Positions 43,142 to 55,300 of a stretch of 64,000 bases of DNA are shown one piece after another; the first letter of the stretch is position 1; every line of letters begins with the position of its first letter. The stretch lies in the NCBI GenBank assembly GCA_963669155.1, contig OZ022576.1:1106338-1170337 (forward strand). Reading direction: 5' to 3'. The stretch is from Arbacia lixula (taxonomy: Eukaryota > Echinodermata > Echinoidea > Arbacioida > Arbaciidae). Under the pieces are notes generated by a model, which saw only the letters and a list, made by a program, of their open reading frames with translations, was not told the DNA's origin and searched no databases. Position numbers and translations under genes: made by a program.

Positions 43142-43400
43142 CTTGTTCGCAGGCGCTGGGTAGCGGTTTTTCACTTTCAGGACCACTCTTTGTCGGTCGT
43201 TGATCTGGTTCTCATGTACGTAGATCATGGCCGACTTGAGCTTTGTTCTACCGGTGTATAAAGTCGCTCTGCGGGAGCGTACCTCGCAAACTTTACGACG
43301 AGGGGTCGTGGCAACGGGCGGCGCCTTGCTTGTCCCGTCGGCCCTTTGCTCCGATCCGGTGCGGGCCACCGGCTGGGCTGAGAGGACTTCGGCTGGTTGA
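43142..43400 (-). CDS. Candidate orphan exon of unknown protein
   Basis: On the minus strand an acceptor (TCTGTTTTTCGAG) is followed by an open, basic, Arg/Ala-rich stretch (SAQPVARTGSEQRAD, TPRRKVCEVRSRRATLYTGR, MIYVHENQINDRQRVV) and a strong donor AACAAG/GTATGG. GC content and codon look stand out from the AT-rich surroundings. No family was recognised and no partner exon found nearby. It could be an exon of a minus-strand gene or part of a mobile element. Confidence 0.35.
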
Positions 43401-43679
43401 CTCGAAAAACAGAAGATGAAGTAAATTGGTAGGGTATATGACATTATAAGTATTCGCACGTGCATGCACAAACATGGCAATGCTAGCTTATCAATGCGAT
43501 GTGTACCTATATCATGTAATTTGCATCTAATATTGTTTCTCATTGTTATTTTTTAGGAATTCATTTTTTGGCGTTTTATCATATACAGTGATATAATTGT
43601 GTCTTCCCTGTCATAGTTTGTGTAAGTAAAACAATAGTGCAATGTTTGTTTGTCAATGCAAGTTGTATTCTATGAAGCT

Positions 43680-43790
43680 TAGTTATGTAACCATGTAACT
43701 TGGTAAAATAACTTAACTTAGTAACTTAGTAATTTAGTAACTTAACTTAATAACTGAACTTAGTAACATAACTTAGTAAAATAGTATCAT
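43680..43790. repeat. Degenerate tandem repeat of AACTTAGTA
   Basis: About ten 9-12-bp units, e.g. AACTTAGTAACTTAGTAATT. Confidence 0.8.
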
Positions 43791-44590
43791 TCCACAACTA
43801 TTCTGAAAGTATAGCCCTATTTTGTCTGACACAGGAAACCGGAGAAAATGTCTTGTGTTTGCAAAATAATCAAAGCATAAACCAATCCTACAAATAACTT
43901 TAACATTCAAAGTCAGTAGACATACTTCTCATACTTCAAATCAATGTGTGCTAGCATTATCTGTCCAATACTGGTGCCACGGCTGTATTTTGGAATTTGT
44001 AACGTGTCAGTGTCCGGTCTGTTTGTGCGTGGTTGTTATTTCTATTCATATCAATATAAATTTTCTTCATTTAATATGATGAGTTATTCGATAATAATAC
44101 ATTCGATAATTCGATAATATATTCGATTCTTATCATTCATTTTTTCTTCATATAATGCTTTCTTCATGATATTCTCTTCAATCTCATTAGAGACATGAAT
44201 ATATTACATATATGGTAATGTAACTGTCTGTCGTATCTTCCCATGAGGTATATTTTATGCATTATGATATCTACGTCGTTAATTTTGCCCATACCTTTTT
44301 CTTCCCGGGCCAATTCTCTTTTTCATTGATATCATGGAAACAATCGTAAAATATATGTTGGCGAAATCTCATCACTTTCAACTCATGAAGGCATTTGGGT
44401 GAAGTAGATAGTATTGCGTATATTATACGAAATAACCTGTATAGACAATGTGGACGTATCGCAATAGTGCATTAACAAACACAACAATAATGATAAATAG
44501 TATTATATTCCAGATACTAAGAATGTTGCTATATGATTGGTCAAGAGTTGATCACGCGATGAAGCGTAGTTTTTCCCATCTGATCACCTG

Positions 44591-44675
44591 AGAAGAAAAG
44601 TTCGTTACACTGTAGGTGATAGTACTTTTTTGAGAAGAAAAGTTCGTTACACTCTAGGTGATAGTACTTTTTGGT
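44591..44675. repeat. Two-copy 43-bp tandem duplication
   Basis: TGAGAAGAAAAGTTCGTTAC...GGTGATAGTACTTTTT occurs twice with one or two changes. Confidence 0.85.
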
Positions 44676-45230
44676 TTCGCTGATCTCTTCACTCCTCACA
44701 GTCCTAACGCGTGATCAATATTTTGAGTACGCGCGAAATAAAAGTGCGTAGCTCGGACTATCGGCGCAGACGACACCGTGGTGCGCGTTAAAATTTTTGA
44801 TTATAGCGCGCTGCGCCGCGGGCGTACGTACAAAGCAGTGCAAGCCTTCCATTTCCCCCGCACAGTATTTCACCAAAGCAAGTGTGCAATTCTCTACCAC
44901 CTCGTACCAAAATTGACCTAGGATTTCACTTTCCTGTGATTTATTAGAATTATGAAGAGTATTCTCGGAGGATGTATGTTCTCACCGATACCACACAGGT
45001 AAGAGAATTTCGATTACTTCTTGCTTTTCCGTCAAAATCTTACAAATTAGCGTCACTATGTCATAGTGTTCGTTAGAATTTGTAGAGTCTATATAGCAAC
45101 GTGTGCAAAGTCAATTTGCTTCCGGGTTTCGGAGCGTCGCGTGAATGTGTAGCCGCACCGACACGAACGCTTTTGTACGTTAAATTGTCATTTATTTTAA
45201 AGATTGTTGGTATCAGATGTGGAATATAAA
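44676..45230. other. Non-coding stretch with a CpG-richer patch
   Basis: 44,700-44,830 is richer in CG (GCGCGCTGCGCC) than its neighbours, but no exon could be supported. Confidence 0.4.
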
Positions 45231-45400
45231 GCAAATAATCAACTTTTGGTTTCAGGCAATGAGACGAACTATCACTTCCTCGGCGATCTGAATGTATACG
45301 CTATCTTTCCTCAGCTAAAATCTTCGGAAAGATAGCTACATCCAGATCGCCTCGGAAGTGATATTTCGTCCCATTACCTTCACCGACGTTGATTATTTGC
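45231..45400. repeat. Foldback MITE-like palindrome
   Basis: GCAAATAATCAAC at the left end and GTTGATTATTTGC at the right end are exact inverted copies. The inner arms (ATCACTTCCTCGGCGATCTG, then CAGATCGCCTCGGAAGTGAT; CTATCTTTCC, then GGAAAGATAG) also pair, leaving a loop of about 20 bases. Confidence 0.8.
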
Positions 45401-46440
45401 TTATGATCATCATAACGGGAAACATCGCAGTATGATAATGTTACGATTTCCTGTTCGTGATAACCAGGGTAATATGTATATGCGGTCTTTGTGTTTTTAC
45501 TTCACACTATAGCGTGTTGACTGAAAATGGGCAATCAACCCTCTTCAATAAATAGTACAGCACGGCGTTGTATGTATTCAACTATTTGTCTTGTCTTCCC
45601 AAAATATATTTGATTTAGTGTAATATCCCAAAATTGTCTCATATCTACTCATCAGTGCAACCTATTATCCTATATCATGTTTTTTAAGTATCATAGTAGC
45701 TATATTTTTGTATTGTCGTAGCACTGTATATGTCAAAATATGTGTTTGAGTAATATGATATCATGTTCGCTACTCCTCAATGCAAAGATTTCCAATATCA
45801 CAGCTTCACTTGAATAAAATGAAAAGATAGATCTGTACCCCGTGATATGATTTTTTTTCATTTGAGTTTGGATAAGGTACTATTGAATTTACGTAAATCA
45901 GAGGGTATAACTACACACCCCACACCTAATCCTAACTCTATCCATGCTAACCCTAGGCAGAAGTTGCACAGTTTGATTTGTCCAAAAACAACATTATAAT
46001 TTCGCTCCGCCGCAGAAATGTTCCCATCGCGGCTTTCGCCCTATATGCTAAACGTGTAGGCTAGTGTTGCAGTGATGACCCGCAAATCCCCAACATGACT
46101 GCATTATGTCTCTGTAGAAGAAAGGGTAGTTCAAGGCAGAAGTTTTCCTGCTAAAGTTTCATGCACCACTATACCAGCATAATATGACCTAGGTTGATGA
46201 TTTGTTTCGATCCGTAGAGCGGTAAGAGAAGTCTCTTAAACTCACTTCCAAACACCTTTGCACCTGCCAAACTTAGAAAGAACACGCACGTCCAGTCGTC
46301 CACGTCCACGTCGTTTCTCTATTTCTTTATTGGCGCAATTGTCGGCACGAAGTGAGCTTTGAAATATCGTTATATTAGGTCACTAAAATGACATAAGCCC
46401 GACATTTATTTTCAATTGTGTAAAGATTTATTTTATTATC
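45401..46440. other. Non-coding stretch, nothing recognised
   Basis: AT-rich, ends in the satellite. No element or exon supported. Confidence 0.5.
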
Positions 46441-47800
46441 ACTAGTTAAGACATTGATGCGATGTTGTCACAGTGTGAGCTTTGAGAATTCGATGCTAAA
46501 GAAGTCGGAATAACAATGTCGACCCGACATCACATTTCCAACTACTTCCCACAATGTTAAAATGTCACAAAGATAGGACATTGGCGCGATGTCGGTATGA
46601 CATCAGCTTCGAGATATTGAAATGAGCTCGAAGTATTGACGTCAGTCCGACATCACATTTTTAACAACTTCCAGACATTTTTCAAAGTCGCTAGTTACGA
46701 CATTGGCGCGATGTCAACATGACGTCAGCTTTAAAATATCAGAATCAATCCAGAATAATGACGTCTGCCCGGCATCACATTCTCAACTATTAACCGACAT
46801 GTTTTAATAGTTAGTACTAGGTACGATATTGGCGCTATGTTGGCACGACGTCAGCTTCGACATATCGAATGAGCTCGAAGTATTGATGTTGGTTCGACAT
46901 CACATTTTCAACCACTTCTGTCACGTTTAAATATCACTCGTTACGATATTGGCGCGATTTTATCACGACGTCAGCTGTAAAATATCAGAATCAACTAAGA
47001 ATAATGACGTCGGCCCGACATCACATTTTTAATCACTAACCGACATGTATGATTGACACTACTACGTTGGCGTGATGTCGGCACAACGTCGGCTTTAATA
47101 TATCGAAATTACTCTCAAATATTAATTTCTGCCCGTCATCAATGTAACAATCACTTCCCATCATGTTTAAATGTCGGTACTTACGACATTGGCGCGAAGT
47201 CGGCACGACGTCAGCTTTAAGATATCGAAATAAGCTAAAGGTATTGATGTTGGCTCGACATCACTTTTTCAACAACTTTCCGACAGTTTTTAATGTCTCT
47301 AGCTACAACATTGGGGCGATGTCGGCAGAACAGCAGCTTTAATATATCGGAATCAGGTCAGAATAACGACGTCGGCTCGACATCTCATTCTCAACCATTA
47401 ACCATTAACCATTAACGATACTGGCACAATGTTGGCATGACGTCAGCTTCGAGATATCGAAATTATCTCAAAGTATTGATGTTGGCTCGACATCACATTT
47501 TCAGCAACAACCAACGTTTTTAAATGTTACTTGTTACGACATTGGCGCGATGTCGGCATGACGTCAGCTTAAAGATATCAGAATCAATTATATTATATTT
47601 TCAACCAATAACCGACATATTTAATCGGTACACATGGTACATGTACTAGTTATCACATTGGCGCGATATCGGCACGACATCAGATTCGAGATATCGAAAT
47701 TATCGTCATTATCAGTATTTCAACCAATTCCTAACATATTTAACCGTGTTAACTGTAACTAGTTACGACATAGGCGTTATGTCGGCACGACGTCACATTT
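46440..47800. repeat. Satellite array with a 120-bp period, about 12 units
   Basis: Units start with variants of GACATTGGCGCGATGTCGGC followed by ACGACGTCAGCTT and a GATATCG/ATATCAG motif. Starts at 46,579, 46,697, 46,826, 46,945, 47,066, 47,187, 47,307, 47,418, 47,539 and 47,657 give spacings of 111-129. Neighbouring units partly alternate (TTCGAGATATCGA against TTAAAATATCAGA), hinting at a 240-bp dimer. Units are diverged, so the array is old. Confidence 0.85.
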
Positions 47801-47869
47801 TCAACTATTAACCATGTTAACCGACATGTTTGATTGTCAATAGCTACGATGTCAGCTCTGATAGCAGTG

Positions 47870-48255
47870 ACATTGGGGTAATATTGGGCCAATGTCACTC
47901 GAGATATATTGGGCTAACGTCAAAACCTGACGTTGGCCCAATGTTAAAAAGTCCACTAGCCCAACTTTGTCCCAACATCAATTTCAAAACGGGCTAATCT
48001 TGTTTTTCAGTTAGTGGGCCAACGTCAAAAGCTGACATTGGCCCAACGTAAACATTGGCCCGACATCAATTTAAAGACGTCGGACCAACGTTGTTTGTCA
48101 GGTATTGGGCCAACACAAAAACTTGATGTTAGCCCAACGTTAAAATGTCCACCGGCCCAATATTAGCCCAACATCAATTTAAAGACGTCGGGCCAAGGTC
48201 AAAAGCTGATGTTGGCCCAACATTAAAATGTCCACCAGCCCAACATTGGCCCAAC
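47870..48255. repeat. Degenerate repeat block of TTGGGCCAACG palindromes
   Basis: Many copies of GTTGGCCCAACGT, TTGGGCCAACGTC and AACATCAATTTAAAGACGTC. Several are self-complementary around GGCC, so the block can form many small hairpins. It adjoins the 120-bp satellite, whose units also hold palindromic GACGTC. Confidence 0.75.
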
Positions 48256-48757
48256 ATCCGACGTCACCTTTAAGATATCGAAATTAGGTCGAAATATTGA
48301 TGTTGGCTCGACATCACATTTCGAATTATTTCCTAATAATGTTGAAATCCCACTAGTTGACACATCGGCGATATCGGCACGTCAACTTCAAAATACCAAA
48401 ATTAGCCTTAAATATTGATATCGGACCAACATCATATTTTGAAGCATTTTCCGATATGTTGATGTCACTAGTAAATACATTGGCGCGATGGCGGCACGAC
48501 TTCTGCTTTGAGACAGCAATTAATTCGTCTCTGTTTTCACGAACTGTTACGCGTGCGCGTTTAGCACGGAAAAGAGTTTTCGACATAATCGCGTTTGAAG
48601 TTTGCAGTTGTTTTCAAATTGTGGTTTCAATGCGTTTTCTTCACCTTTTGTTACAATTTTTACTTTAATGTGGACGTACACAGTTCCAAGTTTCCTAGCA
48701 TGTAAATGTTGCTTCATAACGCCTCCACACTTACTTGCTGTCGAGATGTTAATTTAG

Positions 48758-48823
48758 GAGCACGGTTCGTGAAAACGCCAAGGCTGTGTTTTAGCGTACG
48801 CATCGTTTTCACGAACCGTGCTC
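48758..48823. repeat. Perfect 20-bp inverted repeat
   Basis: GAGCACGGTTCGTGAAAACG (48,758-48,777) and its exact complement at 48,804-48,823, with a 26-base loop. Confidence 0.85.
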
Positions 48824-48885
48824 GGTGGATCGCATCGCACGCACGCGTAGGAAAATGGGTGTGCGCCATGGGCGGAAATCCCGGG

Positions 48886-48905
48886 GGTGGGGGGGGGGGG
48901 GTCGT

Positions 48906-48948
<43 letters not shown>

Positions 48949-49075
48949 ACTGAGAGCATTTTCAGAGACTGGCCGGGATAAAAAAAAAATGAAGGAAAAA
49001 AAAAAACCTCCCCGACATCCCTTCACTACCCCCACACCCCCCCCACCCCCCACCCCCCCCCCCCCCTCCCCCCCC
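48886..49075. repeat. G- and C-homopolymer tracts
   Basis: A G run (48,888-48,900), GTCGTGT, then about 40 C residues, and further C-rich sequence to 49,075. The G and C runs can pair with each other or form G-quadruplexes. Glycine- or proline-rich open frames here are artefacts. Confidence 0.8.
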
Positions 49076-49743
49076 TCAGCTACTTCTTGAGGAAGAACAT
49101 GTCCCCTCCACCTTCGGGGAGCGATTTTCGCCCATGGTGTGCGCAATAATGCAGCTCGTCATACGTGACCGATCGAGTGCGAGAGTGCATTCCACTAGAG
49201 CTATGTTATCTGTGTGATCGCTGCTGTGAACAGCAAACAGAATGTGGTAATGCATGATCGAGTTGTGAACTGGAAATGTTTTTCGTTCTTCAGATGATAA
49301 CAAAGCGGCTAACACGCACTCAGTGGCCAAAACTCTCTGGAATATGAGTATGTGTTATCAGAAGGTCGCTTACAAATTATCACAGCATAAAAGCATGTTG
49401 GTGAAATCGTAGGTCTATATCAAAACATAGAGTGGCTCATGTGTGTTATGCAGTGTGTTAGCTCCATTCATGAACTACGTGTGGTATGCACATGGCCACG
49501 CGATCTAGTGCGGTATTCATGAACTTCCATGATCATCATTCTTCCATTTCGGTCCTATAGTACTGAATTGCATCCCATTAGGACATGGTCAACTGAACGC
49601 CTGGTGTGCAAAGCAGACGATAATGAATACTTACAGTTCAGTTTTTTTTTTCAAGCATTTTTTTTGTCGCCACTAAAAGCTCTTCTTCTTGAGCGCCAAC
49701 CGAAACTGCGGCGACTGCAAGTTGGATGCACGCGCCTATTGGT

Positions 49744-49894
49744 TTCAGTTCGATATTCCGAAGGTTCGTAATTTCGAAACACGTAAATTGCCTATACCTC
49801 GATGCTCGTTATTCCGGAAACGAAAAAGGGTTCGTTAATCCGAGCATTTGTCTAGTAACGTTTGGAATAACGAGCCTTCGGTATAACGAGTGTA
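49744..49894. repeat. MITE with pogo/Tigger-like ends
   Basis: The left end GTTCGATATTCCGAAGGTTC and the complement of the right end (ACTCGTTATACCGAAGGCTC) are similar over about 34 bases. The TTCGTTATTCCGAA style is typical of pogo/Tigger-type ends; the call rests on this resemblance. Confidence 0.55.
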
Positions 49895-51057
49895 TCCCCG
49901 CCTATTATAGCTACTGTACACACGACAGGACAACAGGTTCGAACGACAGTGCAGTATTTCTGTTTGGCTAATAGTATTTCCAACACGATTCTGCAGACAT
50001 TGGGGGAAGCGAAGTACACTTTCTCCAATTGACTGCGTCAAGTTCAAAGGTAGTGTGTCCCTTTATTTTGCAGGTCCTAAACAGTTGTATGAATACGACG
50101 AAAAAATAAAGTTGAAGAATATTTCTCAGAATATAAAAAAATAAAACTAGATTTCCCGTGAATTTATACTGGCCATTACATTTCATCATGATTGTTTGGC
50201 TGATGGGTCATCTAAGGTACACTTCCTGACACTGACAACATCATTCTAAGCCAACTCCATGCGATCAATGCTCTGATCTGGAACACTTTATGTCAGGGAT
50301 GATAGTGTAGACAAATTTACAATCACATGGATCGATAGCTCCAACGTTACTTTGCATTTGAAATGGAAACTTATGGTGATCGAGCATGCATGGTGAGAAG
50401 TAAACTGACTTTTCATGCTGCTGTTGAATTATACGTCACTGTCAAATTTCACGTATACAATTCTGACATTGGGGGCACCACAGTGGTGCCGATATACACT
50501 TCTTACACTTTACCTCGTCAATTAGTTCAAAGACAGTGTGTCCCTTTCTCACAATCATATATACCGAGTTCGTATGATATTTATTGTAGAGCCGATTTGT
50601 GTTTCATGCAGTGTATGCCAGAACTTGATTCTTATCTGCAAAACTAGACCACCTTAACATTAAACTTTACTACTATTTTGCTCTTATCTCCTGAAATCAA
50701 ATACCTATGAACACTGCTGGGCATTGAGAAAATGTTATGGATGCATGTGATGTGAATTTTTTCGGTTAATTAGAGGTCCGGAATGTCCGGGATAAGTATT
50801 TTGGGGCGAGACCTTGGATTGTGTGCTTCATGATACGACGTGGGAGTTAATATAAAAGACGATCCTAAAGGGAATTTCTATAAGCCGATTAATTTGTAGA
50901 CGAAATGGCTTTGCTTACAAAAAAATTGGGAAAAGGTGAACAATTAATAACAAATGCTAAGAGGTCACTCGGTCACACGCGGTAGAAAACAACATTTTCA
51001 ATATTTTTATGAATTTGATTGACTTGATCACGGACTTGGTGATGGACTCACAGCCCT
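49895..51057. other. Non-coding stretch, nothing recognised
   Basis: No exon or repeat with clear ends. Confidence 0.5.
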
Positions 51058-51358
51058 TTATACATACAGTTTGGTCAACTCGGTTTCAGTAGGTTCCAAT
51101 ATGGCGCATATATCTTTTGTTATCTGCTTGCCCAACAAAGCAGTCGCCATGTTGCTACCTATTGGAACTGAGTTTGCCCAACTCTGTCTATAGATGACTC
51201 TGGACAGACTCAGAGCCATCTATATAGAGTTTGGCCAACTCGGTTCTACTCGGTTACAACATGGCGCATATTCTTTTGTCATTTGCTTGCCCAACAAAGC
51301 AACACGTACGCGCCATGTTGTGTCCTATTGAAACCGAATTGGCCAAACTCTGTTTATA
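51058..51358. repeat. Two tandem copies of a foldback MITE
   Basis: 51,058-51,194 and 51,219-51,358 are related. Each begins CAGTTTGG or AGAGTTTGGCCAACTCGG, contains ATGGCGCATAT, CTTGCCCAACAAAGCA and CGCCATGTTG, and ends CCAACTCTGT or CCAAACTCTGT. Each is itself palindromic. Separated by 24 bases. Confidence 0.8.
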
Positions 51359-52252
51359 GTTGGCCCTGGACGGACTTAGAGTACCTGCAGGTTCTCTCGA
51401 CCAGGGATGTGTTATGGAAGGATATGAAGCAACTTTCTTTCTTTGAACCCATGCGTGGCACTGCCAAAAAATGATGTGGCCTCAGCATGTGGTTTTCAGG
51501 TGTTTTAACAATAACGAACAGGATTGCGTAGCAACGGTTTCTCAAAGAGAACAAAAGAAATGTAGAGTCTTATTTCGCTTGTCCAGTTCTGTTGGATTGC
51601 ATAAACTGTTGTTTTTCTAGGAAAATATCTCAGCTTCGCGCAACTGCACGCAAACTCTGTTAATGAAAATACACAGCTTAAGATATAATTTAAATAATGA
51701 TAGAATCGAACATTTCCGGAAAAATCCGGAAAGTGAAGAAATTTGTTAATTGTGTAAGTAAGAATATTATCTTATATTTCCGTTTGTGCATCATTCAACA
51801 ATTATTTAAGAAGAAAACCGAGTACAGGATCTTAAGTGGTGTTGCCCTTAACTTTCTTGAAAATTGCAAAAAAAATGTGATAAAAAATAGACAAAACAAG
51901 GATGTAAAGATATTTCTTTAAGTTGACGGCAGCTAAACGTCGGTGTTGAGCGTGGGACATCAAAGCATTGAAGTGATTGTGGAATGCTTTGGAAATTCAT
52001 TAGCATGCTTAAGTATCCACACAGATGTTTGAATATATTATGTTCGAGTTGTTTCTCCTTCCTAATACATCCCTGTCTAGACCACGTAACTAAAAAGACT
52101 TTCTTTTAGTTCCGTGCTCGAGTCGGACTTGGATTAGAGGGATGGGGTAGACGGTCTTTAACAGTCTTTGGATTAGAGCGCCATCACACAGCACACCCGA
52201 AACAATCAAAACATTAAAATTAATTTGTGATGAACCCAACTTAGCTCACGTA
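51359..52252. other. Region upstream of cereblon, promoter not resolved
   Basis: A repeated GTCTTT(A)ACAGTCTTTGGATTAGAG-like motif lies at 52,125-52,180. No TATA box placed with confidence. Confidence 0.4.
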
Positions 52253-52379
52253 ATGGCCGACGATGAGGACAATTTGCTAGATAATGAGGAGGTGGAGATT
52301 CCAGAACACCGAGATGAAGATCACGAAGGGGGAGACGAAGAAGATTCTGACGAAAGCGATGACGATAATGGTAATGAAG
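52253..52379 (+). CDS. crbn: crbn exon 1: acidic N-terminus
   Basis: ATG GCC start, 42 codons rich in Asp and Glu ([20 protein letters not shown]...), donor GAAG/GTTGTA in phase 1. The acidic tail is poorly conserved in the family; the call relies on phase and position. Confidence 0.75.
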
Positions 52380-55300
52380 GTTGTAAATTGAATCACCGCG
52401 GCGTCTTCAGTCCCAGCTACCGAGTTTTATGTAATTGTGCCTACTCGTGAACTGTCGATGTCGTGACTCGTTCAAACTGAGTTTTGAAAGCATTCTACAC
52501 CACCAGGGGAAACCTCTCTCTTTTGTTGTTGTTGTTGTTGTTATTTTTATTTTAAAGTGGTGATACTACCCCCAATTTTTCAAGTTTTCAGATTTTATGG
52601 TATTTTTAACAACACTATTGTAATGCAAATACGCATCTTTCATATTTGATGCAGAAAATTAGAAAGCTCAATAAACTTGATTGATCTTTTTAATTCCCAT
52701 CGAAGTCAAGAAGGTGAGACTCTACAAACACAGTATGCTCTTGTTGAGCTGATGCGTCCATAGTTGAGCACAGAGAATCAGACTTGAAATTGTCTGTGCG
52801 CACTTGGAACCTTCCCAAATAAAAAATGTAAGATTAAAGTTATCCCCAGCATTTGTGCGATAACATTAAGATGGCTCCATATCCTTCACTATTGACTGTT
52901 GTGAACCCGTCGGTTCACAGCGTATTTATAGGAATGTTGTTAACCAAATACAATGTAGATTGTAAGGATTTCAAGTATTGTTTTTGTTATAGAGAAGTTG
53001 CAGATCTTAGGTTGAGCCTTCCTACATGTACATCCGACCAAATGCAATGAGATATCATATTAGTAAAAACAAATTGTACTTATTGGGTTACTTTCATCCG
53101 TTCAAGATGAAAAACATGTATTTGTATCTGGTGTCCAGCTTAGTTATGTGGTCAAAAATTGCATGATTAAAAGAGATGGCGGTTATATCTGGCACAAACA
53201 GATCCAGGCCAGGGCAACATTTCCATGTGCTGCTGTGGACTACCCTTGAGTCTTGTCACTCTTAGCTGTTCTTAGCAGCTTGAAACAGGACTGCTCTACT
53301 GAGCTTGTTATTTTTAACCCGTTGCTCATGATTAGATTTTCAGGCTTCGGGAACCCTGGTATATGTACAGCTAGGATGTCCAAACTTGCCATGGAACTGG
53401 AGTAGCCAAAGGGATGTGGCTTAATTGTGCCTCTCCCCCCCTCCCCCCCCCCCCCCCCCCCAGGAATGTGTAGTCTATTCATAGGCTGTTGTATTGGCCA
53501 TACAGCAGATTACGCGGGAATGTTGCTGCTCAATATCTGAGTGTCGTAAAGCCAGCCTGCATGTATGTAAGCTTAGTAAAGAACAGGTGAATTGAAGGAA
53601 TTGAAAGAAATGCTACTAAAAAACCAAAAAGTAATGTAACTGTGGACCTCACCTCTACATTAATCTCCTGTTGCTTCAACTCTGCAGGAATTGGCATTTT
53701 TGAAAGGTTACGACTCCAGATAAGAGGGAGGATAGACCAGGACAAAGTCAGCAAGAGACCAGATAAGATTACATATGATCCGTCATTGCCAACAGCACAC
53801 TCTGTAAGTAATGTATTCTTTTTTTGGATTGAGAGTTTGTACTTTTTGCTAGATTTTTAGTACAATCTATAGTTGGTAACATTACACATGACACAAGCAT
53901 GTGAACCAAGGACAGTTTACATGTTTAAATTTGAATTGTGTTTTTTTTGACATTGTAAGGAAAGCTACTTGATTGTGTCATTTGAGTGTGCAGTGACTAA
54001 CACATATCAAAATCAAGTGTTACATGACAATTCAATGAAGGCACAGCCTATATTACAATAAGTCTTTGCCAAGGAGAACTCCTTGTCACATCAATTTATG
54101 AAAACTATGCCAGGACTGGTAAAATTCATGAAGATAGATCATATTAGTGACGCCTATGCATAATTGTAATAGTTCTCAAATATTTTTATGTTTTGAAATT
54201 GAACAGTAGAAATACTTAACATTGCTTAACAATTATACAATGTCATGATAACAGAAAAAAACACATAAGGTAAGCAATTACTTGTCAAAAAAGTGGGTAT
54301 TGGGGAACAATATGTGATATTAATCTATTCCCATGGATTTGATTGCATATCATTTGCATCCTTATTCCTTGCTGGCAGTACCTGGGGACTGACCTAGAGG
54401 AGTACAGCGGCCGCACAGTGCTGGACGATGAGAGCTGTATCTCCTTGCCGCTGGTTCTGGTGCCGGGGGTAGTCCTGGTCCCTGGGGAGACCCTCCCGTT
54501 GCACCTCTTCAACCCACGCATCGTCAGCATGATGAGGCACATCCTACAGAACAACCGCACCTTCGGCATGCTGTACGACAGGTGAGGAGGATGGTGTGGT
54601 ATGGAAGCTGGAGGCCGTCAAAACCATGGATTTATGTACTCTACAGGTCAAAGGAATTGGCATTGGGTAAAGGGAAAGGGAAGAAAGGGAAGGAGCCTCA
54701 GTTTGAAACCGTGGTATATTATATCCAGTTCAGTATGAAACATGATGCTTTTTAGGCTAATGCATCGTGTTTCATGCTGAACTAGACAAAATATACCGCG
54801 GTTTAAAACTGCAGCTCCTTCCCTTTCTTCCCTTTCCCTTTCCCTATGCCAATTCCTTTGAGCTGGAGTGTATACTAGATGACATAAATAATTACGTTGT
54901 GTGGTAATTGATTACGTAGTCTGGCAATTTGAATTATAAAACAACATAATTCCAAATTACTACCCAACAATTTATAGTCATGACGTTAAACAATTACATT
55001 TGCTTCATTAAATAATTGAAAATTACGTTGTTGCAATTTGCATTACTTCACTACACGTAATTTCAAATTAATGGCATGACGTTAAATTAACCAATCAGAT
55101 CGTCCATTTGAATGATTTAATGTCATGACCTTAAATCAACCAATCGGATAGCTTATTATTTGCGATGCGAAGATCTACGATGCAAAAACCGCATCGCGAA
55201 TGCAGCAACGTGTATAGATCTATGCAGAAAACAAACGACAAACTTCTCGTCGTGTGCTATTGTGCAGTTTTTTTATCGAGTCTGGTTCAGTTCAATTCTA

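Noticed and set aside
44518-44725. Inverted TTGATCACGCG / CGCGTGATCAA as a transposon
   Set aside because: Only about 11 bases pair and the surroundings do not; too short to support.
48706-49146. Long Gly- and Pro-rich open frames on both strands
   Set aside because: Homopolymer C/G tracts read in all frames; no gene.
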